Numbered from the stretch's first letter, positions 24,534 through 34,284 are shown. The stretch is 62,545 nucleotides of DNA from Sulfuricurvum sp. (GCA_028714915.1 JAQTLL010000006.1:1-62545); one strand, 5' to 3'. The notes: generated by a model not told the origin, from the letters alone. Made by a program: numbers and translations.

Positions 24534-25147
24534 TTAAATCAATTTGCTTTGATGGGTATACCAAGTTTTAACTGCTTGTGCCAATACAATATATCCCAAC
24601 ATCATTGCAAACAGTATCGGCCAATAGGTTTGCGGTAAAGCACTCAGACCAAGAGCCCCTGAAAAAGGGGAATAAGGTAACCAAATCCCAAGTACCATAA
24701 CCAGTGATGTCATCATTAAAACCGGTATACTTGCCATACTTTGTATAAAAGGAATTTTATCCGTACGTAAAATATGAACAATCATAATTTGAGACACCAA
24801 CGATTCCACAAACCAGCCCGTCTGAAAGAGAGATTGATTATGCCAGCTATTAAAGCCATACAGCATTACAGCAAATAAAAGATAGTCAAACAATGAGCTT
24901 ACAGGTTCCATGATGAACATGAATCTGCGCAATCTTTGATGTAAAAAATATTAATCGCCGCTAGTACAAGAAGCATCAATGTTAAGGGATCTTTGAATTT
25001 TGATAAAAAAATTAGTATAGGATGCTTTTTTTGTTTATCGGCAATAATATTTAAACCATAACGTTTAAGACGAGAATGTACTTCACTATCTGTTAAGCCA
25101 TTTTCACGACTTTTAAAATGGTGATAGAGTTCATGTAGTGTAAGCAT
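24534..25147 (-). pseudogene. Internally deleted Mg2+-type P-type ATPase (MgtA/MgtB)
   Basis: Two out-of-frame pieces belong to one P-type ATPase. The front piece (25147 down to about 24946) carries the cation-ATPase N-terminal region: GLTDSEVHSRLKRYGLNII and DPLTLMLLVLAAINIFY. The back piece (about 24950 down to 24534) holds the C-terminal helices of the MgtA/B type: RRFMFIMEPVSSLFDYLLF, then the SLFQTGWFVESL motif. The entire middle, including actuator, nucleotide-binding and DKTGT phosphorylation domains (roughly 650 residues), is missing. It cannot work as an ATPase. The reading frame also shifts at the junction. Confidence 0.8.
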
Positions 25148-25408
25148 TGAGAATTTGCGAATATCTTTTACATTGGCATGCGGTAAGCTCTCATGTAATC
25201 GCTGCCCTGGGAGAGAAAGCCGAAAACGATCAAGTAAACGAAAATGATGTTTTATTTAAAGTTGCTCCATCTGATTATTATATCAAAATAAGAACCCGCT
25301 TATCGGGGGTCATTCCATACTTTCGTAACGAGAAATATTTTTTGAAGGCAGAATCGACAAGGCTCTCAAGCTATAATACCAACAAATATTCGCTTAAGCC
25401 GGGGCATA

Positions 25409-25759
25409 ATGGGTTATTATCTTGCAAAACTTATCATAACGACACTTCTGGTAGTCCTCATTGCAGAGATTTCAAAGCGAAGTAGTTTAATCGGTAGTAT
25501 TCTTGCATCGATTCCGCTAATGTCAGTACTGGCAATGACTTGGCTGTATATTGATACGGGAGACAATGAGAAAGTGCTTGAGCTTTCGACCAGTATTTTC
25601 TGGCTAGTTATCCCATCACTGACATTGTTTATCTCTTTGCCATTATTGATTAAAAAAGGTTTTGGATTTTATTCGAGTATGGCTATTTCAATTGCATCAA
25701 CAATTATTGCGTATTATTTGATGATTCTAATTCTTGGAAAATTTGGAATAAAGTTATAG
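25409..25759 (+). CDS. DUF3147 membrane protein
   Basis: This 116-residue protein has four hydrophobic helices and matches the DUF3147 pattern in which conserved EISKRSSLIGSILASIPLMS is followed by WLYIDTGDNEKVLELSTSIFWLVIPSL. Its role is not known. It stands alone, with a gap of 261 bp after the ATPase remnant; a weak plus-strand frame lies in that gap, but I regard it as a relic or chance. Confidence 0.8.
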   Translation: MGYYLAKLIITTLLVVLIAEISKRSSLIGSILASIPLMSVLAMTWLYIDTGDNEKVLELSTSIFWLVIPSLTLFISLPLLIKKGFGFYSSMAISIASTIIAYYLMILILGKFGIKL

Positions 25760-26016
25760 TTTACAATCTAAAAATTTGATTTTATGCTATAACTTTTGTA
25801 AATAAAATAAAAAAGGTAATGCATATGGCAAATCCTTCATAAAATTAAAAAAAAGTGAAAATAGTGTAAAAATGGCGTAATGAAAAAAACAAATAGCTGA
25901 ATTACGCATTTTCAAGAAGAATAGTCTTGATGGCTCGCTTATAAAGATAGTTCCATAAAATAACAGCATTTTGAATCAGAGGCCTACAGGTTTAGATTAA
26001 AAAGGTATTCTTTACT

Positions 26017-26316
26017 TTAGAGAATCATTGACGGAAGCTTTTTTGGTGCTTTGATACGGAGCTGTTTGTTCACATTCATACGCCCGTATACCACCTCAAT
26101 GTCTGAGGGAGAAACCCCAAACTCTTTTGCCAAAAAATGAACCATATGATCGGTTGCTTTTCCGGCTACTGGTGCTGTGGTGACACTCACTTTGAGCTGG
26201 TTTCCTTTGGCTTTTCCGATAGCATTTCGTTTAGCGCTTGGAGTTCCTAAAATATTCAAAACGAGAATAGCTCCTTCCCATTGATAAAAAGTGTTAGCAA
26301 GATTTTTTGTTTTCAC
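26017..26316 (-). CDS. DUF167 protein (YggU/UPF0235 family)
   Basis: The 99-residue protein has the family core: VSVTTAPVAGKATDHMVHFLAKEFGVSPSDIEVVYGRMNVNKQLRI, a small alpha/beta fold of unknown function that is conserved widely. Length and motifs are typical. It is divergent from the glucan island, with a 300-bp gap containing an inverted repeat. Confidence 0.85.
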   Translation of the reverse strand: MKTKNLANTFYQWEGAILVLNILGTPSAKRNAIGKAKGNQLKVSVTTAPVAGKATDHMVHFLAKEFGVSPSDIEVVYGRMNVNKQLRIKAPKKLPSMIL

Positions 26317-26454
26317 AATTGCATCCTTTAAAAATTTAATAACAGAAAAACTATATCTTGAATAGATAAAGAATTTATTAGCCTAAAGAAGAGAAAAAAT
26401 TGCTTATAGTTATTTAAGAACATATTCTTGATTATACTTTATTTACAACGCCTT

Positions 26455-26477
26455 GTGAGCTTCATATTGAAGCTCAC
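26455..26477. promoter_or_regulatory. 10-bp inverted repeat upstream of the glucan island
   Basis: GTGAGCTTCA and TGAAGCTCAC form a perfect 10-bp stem around a TAT loop. It lies 140 bp before the DUF167 start and 160 bp before the first glucan gene. It may be a bidirectional operator or a terminator. No U-tract follows on the plus strand. Confidence 0.45.
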
Positions 26478-26573
26478 TCCCACGTGTATTTTTGGAAAAG
26501 CAGAGCATATACGGTAGTTTCATAATAAATTATGATATTATGATATGAGGTCAATGGAGGGGGGGAAAAAATT

Positions 26574-26618
26574 ATGAACTATTTTTTCAACTGTAAATTT
26601 TCTAGAATTCGAACATGA
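26574..26618 (+). CDS. 14-codon leader ORF overlapping the first glucan gene
   Basis: GGAGGGGGG precedes ATG 26574, which opens MNYFFNCKFSRIRT. Its TGA (26616-26618) overlaps the ATG of the 26615 gene as ATGA. The glucan gene itself has no ribosome site, so ribosomes probably reach it by finishing this leader. An even shorter frame, MEGGKKL, starts at 26554 and also ends in an ATGA overlap with the leader start. Regulation by translational coupling is inference. Confidence 0.5.
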   Translation: MNYFFNCKFSRIRT

Positions 26619-29107
26619 AAGCCGTAGTTATGGCTGGAGGGTTCGGTACCCGCATCCAACCCCTTACGAATGCTATTCCCAAGCCGATGCTTCCCATACT
26701 TAACAAACCGATGATGGAGCATATTATCAAGAGTCTTAAGCGTGTTGGAATCGAAGAGTTTGTGGTTCTGCTTTATTTTATGCCTGAGGTGATTAAGGGA
26801 TATTTTAAAGACGGTAAGAAACTAGGGGTAAAAATTCACTATATCACGCCGGATGATGACTATGGAACTGCGGGTGCGGTCAAATGTGCTCAGGAGTACC
26901 TCAAAGACGACAGTTTTATTATTGTTAGCGGCGACTTGGTGACCGATTTTGATTTTAGGCAGATTATCAACTACCATCACGAGAAGCACTCTTCCCTGAC
27001 TATTACCTTGACACCTGTAGAAAATCCGCTTGATTTTGGGGTTGTTATTGCCGGAAGCGATGGCAGGATTGAAAAGTTTTTGGAAAAGCCCAGCTGGGGT
27101 GAAGTATTCAGCGATACGATCAATACGGGGATTTATATCCTCGAACCTCATATCCTTGATTATATCCCTAAAGAAGAAAATTATGATTTTGCGAAGGATC
27201 TTTTTCCTGCCTTGATGAAAAGAGGGGACTCTCTGTGGGGTTGCAATATGAAGGGGTATTGGCGGGATGTGGGTAATCCCTATAGTTATCGAGATGTTTT
27301 TGATGATATTTTTAATGAAAAAATTAATCTTCTTCCAAGCCATAAACAGGTGCTCCATGAAAATGCAGCTCTCTATTCACAAGAAGAGATTGATCTGGAG
27401 AAGATCAGTATCAGCGGCAAAGTGATTTTAGGCAAAAATATCTGGATTGGGGATAATGTTAAACTCCATAATGTAGTAATCGGTAATAATGTTTTTATCG
27501 ACAATGGATGTCATATCAGCGACAGTGTTATTTGGGATAATGTTAAAATTCTTAGCGGTGTCCATTTAAACCGTGCCGTTATCTGCAATAATACCCGCAT
27601 CGGTAAAAAAGTTAAAGCACGGCACGGCGTCATCATCGCCGAAAACTGTGAAATCGATGATTTGGTGACATTTGAAAATGACGTTATTGTCTGGCCCAAT
27701 AAGGTGATCGATGAGGCCTCCATTGTCAGTAACAATGTCATTTGGGGTAACAAATACAAAAATACTATCTTTGAAAACGGAAAAGTGATTGGCCGTACCA
27801 ATCTGGAACTCTCCTGCGAGATGGCTACCAAACTGGCTGAATCTTTCGGTTCGGTTCTGCCTGTGGGTTCTACGGTCTATGTTTCCAGAGATTACCACCG
27901 AAGTTCTCGGATGCTCAAGCGCGCCTTTTTGGGCGGTCTCCTCTCTACTGGAATCAATGTTATCGATTTGAGGCTCGCGTCCCCGGCTGTCATGCGCTTC
28001 AATGTGGCCCATCACGATGAGATTATCGCCGGAGTCCATTTTGAGCAGTCCATGGAAAATCAGATTAATACTCAGATTAGCTTTTGTACCGGTGAAGGAC
28101 TCAATATTGATACAAACAGTGAGAAAGCAATTGAGAGAATTTTCTTTAGGGAGAGTTTCCGGCGGGTGAACTATACGGAGATCGGGGAGATACTTGAAAA
28201 TGGTTATATCGGGAATATCTACCTCCGGTACTTTATCGGCCATCTGGACATTCTAGCAATTAAACACGGAGAGTTTCGCATTGCGCTTGACCTTCTTTTT
28301 GGAACCGCTTCGACCATTTTTCCGGATATTTTGAACGAACTGGATATTGATACGGTGACACTGAATGCCTATCTCAACGACAAAAAATTGACAAAGCTCC
28401 CCAACCGGCTCCAAAAGTCCAAAAAAGAGCTCTCCGACATTGTCAAGGGGATGAGTCTGGATTTGGGGTATTTAATCTATCCTGACTCAAAGGTTTTTGA
28501 TGTCGTCTGTGAAAACGGTCTGGTGTTGGAGCGCCATACGGCACTGTTCCTTTTTTTAGAACTTCTAAATAGTGAGGGGGGTGAAAAGCGGGTACTGTTG
28601 CCGGTATGGGCACCGGATTACCTTGATCGCCGTTTTGGTAATTTGATCATAGAACGCTCCAAGACTACCAATCTTAAAGCCTCCGAACTGGCTCGATACG
28701 ACTTTATCGGCACGACAGCGGGGATGTATGCCTTTACAGACTTCGCCCTTCATTTCGATTCCCTGTATGCCAGTATGAAACTGATTGAAATGTTAAGCCG
28801 CCAGAAAAAACGTGTTAGCGAAGTAGCAATGACCTTTGAACCCTTTTTCTACCTTGAAAGCAAAGTGCCGTGTGCCAATGGTTTAAAGGGAAAAATGATG
28901 CGTAAGTTTCTAGAAGATAGCACCGGAAAAGAGGCTTCGCATGTGGATGGGGTGAAGATATGGGTGGATGAGAAGGGGTGGATTTTAATGATTCCCGATC
29001 AAAACAACGACTGTCTGCGCCTTTACATCCAAGCAGCGACCAAAACAGCCGGAGAGAAGATATTCAAAGAATACGCACACAAAATCGAGCACTGGATAGA
29101 CGAATAG
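26615..29107 (+). CDS. Sugar-1-phosphate nucleotidyltransferase fused to a degenerate phosphohexomutase
   Basis: The 830-residue protein has three parts. Residues 1-235 form a nucleotidyltransferase: MAGGFGTRIQPLT, PKPMLP and SGDLVTDFDF. Residues 260-375 form hexapeptide left-handed beta-helix repeats. Residues 410-825 form a phosphoglucomutase/phosphomannomutase fold. In this last part the phosphoserine loop (TxSHNP) is replaced around FEQSMENQIN, the metal loop (DGDxDR) by YPDSKVF, and the phosphate site (RPSGTEP) by IPDQNND. It should thus be a nucleotidyltransferase with a non-catalytic mutase part, as in cyanobacterial/thermophilic relatives. In this island it is the only candidate to make NDP-glucose for GlgA. 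Confidence 0.85.
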   Translation: MKAVVMAGGFGTRIQPLTNAIPKPMLPILNKPMMEHIIKSLKRVGIEEFVVLLYFMPEVIKGYFKDGKKLGVKIHYITPDDDYGTAGAVKCAQEYLKDDSFIIVSGDLVTDFDFRQIINYHHEKHSSLTITLTPVENPLDFGVVIAGSDGRIEKFLEKPSWGEVFSDTINTGIYILEPHILDYIPKEENYDFAKDLFPALMKRGDSLWGCNMKGYWRDVGNPYSYRDVFDDIFNEKINLLPSHKQVLHENAALYSQEEIDLEKISISGKVILGKNIWIGDNVKLHNVVIGNNVFIDNGCHISDSVIWDNVKILSGVHLNRAVICNNTRIGKKVKARHGVIIAENCEIDDLVTFENDVIVWPNKVIDEASIVSNNVIWGNKYKNTIFENGKVIGRTNLELSCEMATKLAESFGSVLPVGSTVYVSRDYHRSSRMLKRAFLGGLLSTGINVIDLRLASPAVMRFNVAHHDEIIAGVHFEQSMENQINTQISFCTGEGLNIDTNSEKAIERIFFRESFRRVNYTEIGEILENGYIGNIYLRYFIGHLDILAIKHGEFRIALDLLFGTASTIFPDILNELDIDTVTLNAYLNDKKLTKLPNRLQKSKKELSDIVKGMSLDLGYLIYPDSKVFDVVCENGLVLERHTALFLFLELLNSEGGEKRVLLPVWAPDYLDRRFGNLIIERSKTTNLKASELARYDFIGTTAGMYAFTDFALHFDSLYASMKLIEMLSRQKKRVSEVAMTFEPFFYLESKVPCANGLKGKMMRKFLEDSTGKEASHVDGVKIWVDEKGWILMIPDQNNDCLRLYIQAATKTAGEKIFKEYAHKIEHWIDE

Positions 29108-29122
29108 CCAAAAGGATCAGTC

Positions 29123-31195
29123 ATGGCAAAGCAGCTTTATCTCAATTTTCTCTGGCATATGCATCAGCCTTATTATAAAGATGATATGTCGGGACACTAT
29201 GCTATGCCGTGGGTTTATTTGCACGGTATCAAAGATTACTATGATATGCTCTGGTATCTAAGCACCCATCCCCGACTCAAAGCAACCTTCAATCTGGTCC
29301 CTTCGCTTCTCGTACAGCTAAAAGATTATGAGACGCCGTCGGTTGATGATCTTTTTATTCGAACCATCACCAAGGAGGTGGATACTCTCTCCCGTGAAGA
29401 GCTGATCTATTTGATGGAGTTTCTTTTTTTTGCCCAAAAGGAGACAATGATTGAGCCCATCCCACGCTATGCACAATTGTATCGGAAAGTAGAAAGTGCT
29501 AAAAACAGTGCCGAACAAATTGAAGTGCTAAGCCATGATGAGCTTTTGGATCTTGAGGTGTGTTTTCTGCTGGCTTGGTGCGGGGAATATTTGCGTGAGA
29601 ACTCCCCTTTGGTGCAATCGCTTCTTCCTAAGCGGCATTTTATCCATAAGGAGAAGCTGGCGCTGCTGGAGGAGCTTGCCGGTTTTATTGCCCGTATCAT
29701 CCCGTTTTACAAAATGCTGCAAGAGCGTGGACAGATCGAGATTTCTATAACCCCGTTTTACCACCCGATTATGCCTCTTTTAATGGATCCGCAAAATGCC
29801 AAGCTGGCGGATGAAAATGTCCTGATGCCCAATAATCCGTTATCCCTCAGAGACGATGCCGACGAACATATCACCCGTGCGATTGCCTACTATGAGGATA
29901 TTTTCAATCAGAAGCCTACTGGAGTTTGGCCCTCGGAAGGAGCGGTAGATGAAGAATCTCTTGGACGCTACATTTCCCACAAAATTGAGTGGGTCGGTAC
30001 CGACGAAGAAATTTTGCTCAAAAGTATCCCCTTGGCTAAACGAGAAATGGTGTATGGACGGTACCGCTTCAAAAATGATGCAGGAGAGATTATGCCGGTA
30101 TTTCGGGATAGGAGTCTAAGTGATGCCATCGGATTTGATTATAGCCGTATGGACCCGAAGGATGCGGCGGCGGACTTTATCAGCAGGCTGCTCCGTATCT
30201 ATGAGAGCGAAGAAGGGGCATGTCAGGTGAATGTGATTTTGGACGGAGAGAATGCCTGGGAGTTTTACCGTAACAATGCCAGAGATTTTTTCGAGTCTCT
30301 TTACCATGCCATTGAACAGTCCGATTGGATTACGACCCAGACGATGAGCGAAGCCTCAGCTAACCAAGAGATCGAGGGAACAGTGATAAAAACGATTCGT
30401 CCTGGAAGCTGGATTAACGGAAATTTTGCCCTCTGGATCGGTCAGGAAGAAAAAAACCGGGCGTGGGAGCTGCTCTATCAGGCCAAGCGCGATTTTGAGA
30501 GGTTTCGGGGAAACCTAACGGCAAATGTTACCGAATTAATACGCAATGAGCTTATGATCGCGCAAGGGAGCGATTGGTTCTGGTGGTTTGGAGATACTCA
30601 CTACACAGTGTTACGGGGAGAGTTTGATAAGCTGTTTCGTAAACACCTCAAAAATGTCTACATCTTGATGGGGATGGAAATTCCCGCTCCCCTTATTGTT
30701 CCGATTATAAAATATGAGTGTGGGGGAATTCATATCATCCCTAAAAACTCCATATCGGTGGGTATTGAAGGGAATCGCAGCTCATTTTTTGAGTGGATGG
30801 GGGCAGGGGAATTTAATCTGGAAAAGATGGGCAGCGTCATGGACAGCTCAACCCCTTATGTCAAAAAACTTCTTTACGGCAATGATACTAAGTCCTTTAA
30901 TATCGCCTTGATCGGGAATTTTTCCGAACTTAGTGCAACAACACACATACAGATACGTCTTGATGGAGAGCTTTATTGTGATATTCCTTTCGAAAACAGT
31001 GTCTCTGATACCGTAACGATGAGATGCGGGGAAGGATTTGTGGAAATATCTATTCCTCTGCGTAAGAGTATCAGTCACCGTTTTAATCTAAAAATTTTAC
31101 TCAGAAAAGGGGATGAACTTCTTCAGAGCATTCCCTTCCACAGTGGACTTACCATTGACCTGTCCAACACGCATCCCGGTCACTGGTTTATATAA
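29123..31195 (+). CDS. GH57 glycoside hydrolase (amylase/amylopullulanase-like)
   Basis: The 690-residue protein starts LNFLWHMHQPYYKDDMSG, the first GH57 signature (HQP). GVWPSEGAVDEE (residues about 273-284) provides the catalytic Glu region, and ILDGENAWEFY the late conserved block. A C-terminal beta-rich domain follows from about 540. There is no signal peptide, so it acts on intracellular alpha-glucan. Bond specificity (alpha-1,4 or alpha-1,6) cannot be told from sequence by eye. It lies 15 bp after the nucleotidyltransferase gene and 11 bp before a second GH57 gene. Confidence 0.85.
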   Translation: MAKQLYLNFLWHMHQPYYKDDMSGHYAMPWVYLHGIKDYYDMLWYLSTHPRLKATFNLVPSLLVQLKDYETPSVDDLFIRTITKEVDTLSREELIYLMEFLFFAQKETMIEPIPRYAQLYRKVESAKNSAEQIEVLSHDELLDLEVCFLLAWCGEYLRENSPLVQSLLPKRHFIHKEKLALLEELAGFIARIIPFYKMLQERGQIEISITPFYHPIMPLLMDPQNAKLADENVLMPNNPLSLRDDADEHITRAIAYYEDIFNQKPTGVWPSEGAVDEESLGRYISHKIEWVGTDEEILLKSIPLAKREMVYGRYRFKNDAGEIMPVFRDRSLSDAIGFDYSRMDPKDAAADFISRLLRIYESEEGACQVNVILDGENAWEFYRNNARDFFESLYHAIEQSDWITTQTMSEASANQEIEGTVIKTIRPGSWINGNFALWIGQEEKNRAWELLYQAKRDFERFRGNLTANVTELIRNELMIAQGSDWFWWFGDTHYTVLRGEFDKLFRKHLKNVYILMGMEIPAPLIVPIIKYECGGIHIIPKNSISVGIEGNRSSFFEWMGAGEFNLEKMGSVMDSSTPYVKKLLYGNDTKSFNIALIGNFSELSATTHIQIRLDGELYCDIPFENSVSDTVTMRCGEGFVEISIPLRKSISHRFNLKILLRKGDELLQSIPFHSGLTIDLSNTHPGHWFI

Positions 31196-31206
31196 AGGGG
31201 CTTTAT

Positions 31207-33252
31207 ATGGGAACAACCCATTTTCTTTTCGGTATTCACTGCCATCAGCCGGTGGATAATTTTCATGCAGTTGTTACGGAGGCAATCCTCAAAGCATACC
31301 GCCCTTTTTTTGAGGTGGCAAGCCGTTATGAATCGTTTCGTTTCTCCGTCCATTTCAGCGGGTGGCTGCTTGAATTTATCCATGACCATGATGTTGAGCT
31401 GTTTGAACGTATGAAACAGCTGGCTGCCCGAAATCAAATCGAATTTTTCAGCGGGGGCTTTTATGAGCCGATTCTCTCGTCTATCCCCTCAACAGACCGG
31501 ATAGATCAGGTCAAAAAGCTCAATGCCTATATCCAAAAACATTTCAACCAAACTCCCCGAGGGCTTTGGCTGACGGAGCGGGTGTGGGACAGTGCTCTGA
31601 TTGGTGATATGAAAAAATGCGGTATTGAGTATATGGTAGTGGATGATTACCATTTCATCAGCACCGGATTTGAGGAACGCAACCTCTATGGTTATTATCT
31701 AAGTGAAGATGGGGGGGAGCAAATAGCCCTGTTTCCCATCAACAAAACCCTCCGTTATCTTATCCCTTTTAAAGGTGTCCCTGGCGTGACTGAGTACCTG
31801 CAGGTACTTAGCACTGAAGAGGATAGGGCCGCTATTTTGTTTGATGATGGGGAGAAGTTCGGGGTTTGGCCCAAAACCTATGAATGGGTTTATGAATCGG
31901 GATGGCTGGAAGAGTTTTTAGAGGCTATTTCGACAAATGAAACGATAAGTGCGGTCACCTACTGTGAGTATTTTGATACCCACAGACCATTAGGGCTGGC
32001 GTATCTTCCCCCTTATTCGTATTACGAAATGGGAGAATGGAGCCTGAACGCCCATGATGCCATCGCTCTGGAGAGGATTAAAACAACTCTCTCCGGATAC
32101 CCTCAAGAGCAACTTAATAAATTTGTCAAAGGCTCTATCTGGAAAAACTTTCTTGTTAAATACTACGAAAGCAACCACATTCATAAACGGACTCTGGAGC
32201 TCTCTGCCGCACGTTCAGAGGTGAAACACCGAACCTTTGACGAGTGGCTTTTTAAAGCCCAGACGAATGACGTCCTCTGGCACGGAATTTTCGGCGGTAT
32301 CTATCTCCCCAATCTTCGAGATAATGCGTACCGTTTTATCATCGAAGCAGAAAACCTCCGTTACGGAAAATGTTTACCGAGAATCGAAGTAAATGATTTC
32401 AATATGGACGGCTATCCTGATCTCAAGTTTATCGGAAACCACTTTATCGCCCTTTTTGACAGTCGACTCGGCGGACAGATGAATGAATTGGGGCTAAGAG
32501 ATGCCTGCTTTAATCTGCAAAATACGTTTCGGCGTTATGAGGAGTCTTACCATGATAAGATTTTAAGTCCCCAAAAGAGTGTCAAGGCTGAACACAGTGA
32601 CGGGATCGATACAATCCACACCCTTTCGGTTGAAAATATCGAAGGGGTAAAAGAGTTATTGGTATTTGACTGGTACAGTAAAAATTCTTTTATTGACCAT
32701 ATTACTGATGAGAAGTTTAATGCTGATGGGTTTGCACGGTGTACCTTTTTTGAATATGGAGATTTTGTCAACCAGCCTTTTGAAATTATAGGATATGGTG
32801 AGGACAGTGCCACCTTTGAGCGCAATGGCGGCATCTACATCGACGGGACAAAGTATACGTCAACTCTGAGTAAACGGTACCGCTTTTCCGAGGAGGGGAT
32901 CGAATTTGAGATGATACTGGATTCGGCTTATGGCGGTGAGTTAACGTATCTGTTGGAGATGAATCTTCATTTTGCCCAACTGGACAAGGTGATGTTAAAC
33001 GGACATATTCTGGAGAATAATCCTTTGAAGACAGAAGGGGATAGCCTCACCCTAGAAGACCCCTATACGGCCAAAATGATTACGATCATGGTTGTGGGGG
33101 CGAGAGATATCGTCCTTGCCCGAACCGATACCCTCTCCCAAAGCGAAACAGGGTTTGATTTAACAAATCAGGGTCTTTCAATCGCATTTGTAGTACCGTA
33201 TCAAAAGCACATGAGCATTACGGGCAGCATGATATTAGAAACGAAGGAATAG
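31207..33252 (+). CDS. GH57 4-alpha-glucanotransferase/alpha-amylase with DUF1925-DUF1926
   Basis: The 681-residue protein has the GH57 start FLFGIHCHQPVDNF, the nucleophile region GLWLTERVWD (Glu about residue 123) and the acid region YMVVDDYHF. Past residue 300 come the DUF1925-like helical part and the DUF1926-like beta sandwich (ending VVPYQKHMSITGS), the architecture of Thermococcus 4-alpha-glucanotransferase. It would rearrange or shorten linear glucan for the phosphorylase. AAAGGGG is its ribosome site; it lacks a signal peptide. Confidence 0.85.
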   Translation: MGTTHFLFGIHCHQPVDNFHAVVTEAILKAYRPFFEVASRYESFRFSVHFSGWLLEFIHDHDVELFERMKQLAARNQIEFFSGGFYEPILSSIPSTDRIDQVKKLNAYIQKHFNQTPRGLWLTERVWDSALIGDMKKCGIEYMVVDDYHFISTGFEERNLYGYYLSEDGGEQIALFPINKTLRYLIPFKGVPGVTEYLQVLSTEEDRAAILFDDGEKFGVWPKTYEWVYESGWLEEFLEAISTNETISAVTYCEYFDTHRPLGLAYLPPYSYYEMGEWSLNAHDAIALERIKTTLSGYPQEQLNKFVKGSIWKNFLVKYYESNHIHKRTLELSAARSEVKHRTFDEWLFKAQTNDVLWHGIFGGIYLPNLRDNAYRFIIEAENLRYGKCLPRIEVNDFNMDGYPDLKFIGNHFIALFDSRLGGQMNELGLRDACFNLQNTFRRYEESYHDKILSPQKSVKAEHSDGIDTIHTLSVENIEGVKELLVFDWYSKNSFIDHITDEKFNADGFARCTFFEYGDFVNQPFEIIGYGEDSATFERNGGIYIDGTKYTSTLSKRYRFSEEGIEFEMILDSAYGGELTYLLEMNLHFAQLDKVMLNGHILENNPLKTEGDSLTLEDPYTAKMITIMVVGARDIVLARTDTLSQSETGFDLTNQGLSIAFVVPYQKHMSITGSMILETKE

Positions 33253-33255
33253 GCT

Positions 33256-34284
33256 GTGTCACATTTTAGATTTTGTCGACTGACGGAGTGTTCGGTTATT
33301 ATCGCCGAAAATAGGCTCAGAAAGCCGGATATGATCACTGTTGTTTCCGATAAGAGTGAGGATGATCTAAAACACTGCCCATTCGAATATGGCAATGAAT
33401 CGCTTTCGGGAAATGAGATCTTTGCCATTCGAGAGAAAGAAAGTGTAAAAAACGGTATGGGCTGGAAAACCCGAGTGGTTCCCAATCTCTATCATGCTTT
33501 GAGTGTTGAGGAGATAAAAGAGAATCGGCGCGTTGGTTTTTTCGAGCAGCAAAACGGCCTTGGCGCGCATGAAGTGATCATCGAAACACCGCATCACCAC
33601 ATTTCGATGAATCAGTATAAAACAGAAGAGTTTGAAAACTACATTAAGACGATCATTGCCCGCATCGACGATCTGGAAAAGGATAAGAGACTGGAATATA
33701 TCCAGGTATTTAAAAACTGCGGTAAATATGCCGGAGCCTCCATGCTCCACCCCCATTCTCAGATCATTGCCACCCCCTTTATTCCTAAAGACATCAAGAA
33801 GCGGCTTGAGATCCAAAAAGCCTATTTTGAAAAACACGGTCGTTCGCTTGTCGGTGATTTGGTTGATGAGGAGATTCGTCTTAATGAACGGATTATTTAT
33901 GAAAACGGTACTTTTTTTGCCTTTGCTCCCTATGCTTCTTGTTTTCCGTTTGAGGTGCTCATTGCTCCCAAGCTCCCTCTTGCCAAGATCACAGAGCTTA
34001 GTATCTATCAGATAAACGATTTGGCGCTGGTACTGGAGTTTGTCTTTAAGCGGCTGTATCGGGAGCTTGGAGATTTCCCTTTTAATATGCTCTTTTTCAA
34101 TATGCCGCCCGTGAGTGTACAGAATGATCCCGATTTTTTTTATCGAATGGAGGAGTATTATCGTTTTACCCTTCATATTACGCCGCGTATCTATCAGTTG
34201 GCGGGATTTGAGCTCTCTACGGGAATGTATATCAATCCCATTTCGCCGGAGCTTGCGGCAATGCGCCTAAGGGAGGAAAAATAA
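33256..34284 (+). CDS. galT: Galactose-1-phosphate uridylyltransferase-like protein (GalT/HIT)
   Basis: GalT-type enzymes exchange a nucleotidyl group between hexose-1-phosphates. The 342-residue protein has the active-site HPHSQ at residues 165-169 with catalytic His167. The usual N-terminal zinc motif CPFCPGNE appears as CPFEYGNE (residues 41-48), with the second Cys lost. No galE or galK is nearby, and the gene is embedded in a glucan island, so it may act on glucose-1-phosphate (as NDP-glucose phosphorylase or transferase). It uses a GTG start 3 bp after the previous stop and overlaps glgA by TAATG. Confidence 0.8.
   Translation: MSHFRFCRLTECSVIIAENRLRKPDMITVVSDKSEDDLKHCPFEYGNESLSGNEIFAIREKESVKNGMGWKTRVVPNLYHALSVEEIKENRRVGFFEQQNGLGAHEVIIETPHHHISMNQYKTEEFENYIKTIIARIDDLEKDKRLEYIQVFKNCGKYAGASMLHPHSQIIATPFIPKDIKKRLEIQKAYFEKHGRSLVGDLVDEEIRLNERIIYENGTFFAFAPYASCFPFEVLIAPKLPLAKITELSIYQINDLALVLEFVFKRLYRELGDFPFNMLFFNMPPVSVQNDPDFFYRMEEYYRFTLHITPRIYQLAGFELSTGMYINPISPELAAMRLREEK

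Noticed and set aside
25147..25485. 112-codon plus-strand frame divergent from the ATPase remnant
   Set aside because: Starts inside the remnant's first codons, has no ribosome site and overlaps the real DUF3147 gene in another frame. Possibly a relic, but not supportable.
27566..28243. 225-codon minus-strand frame
   Set aside because: Shadow of the nucleotidyltransferase-mutase gene.
33367..34176. 269-codon minus-strand frame inside galT
   Set aside because: It is the antisense shadow of galT, whose motifs (HPHSQ) and ribosome/overlap context are clear.
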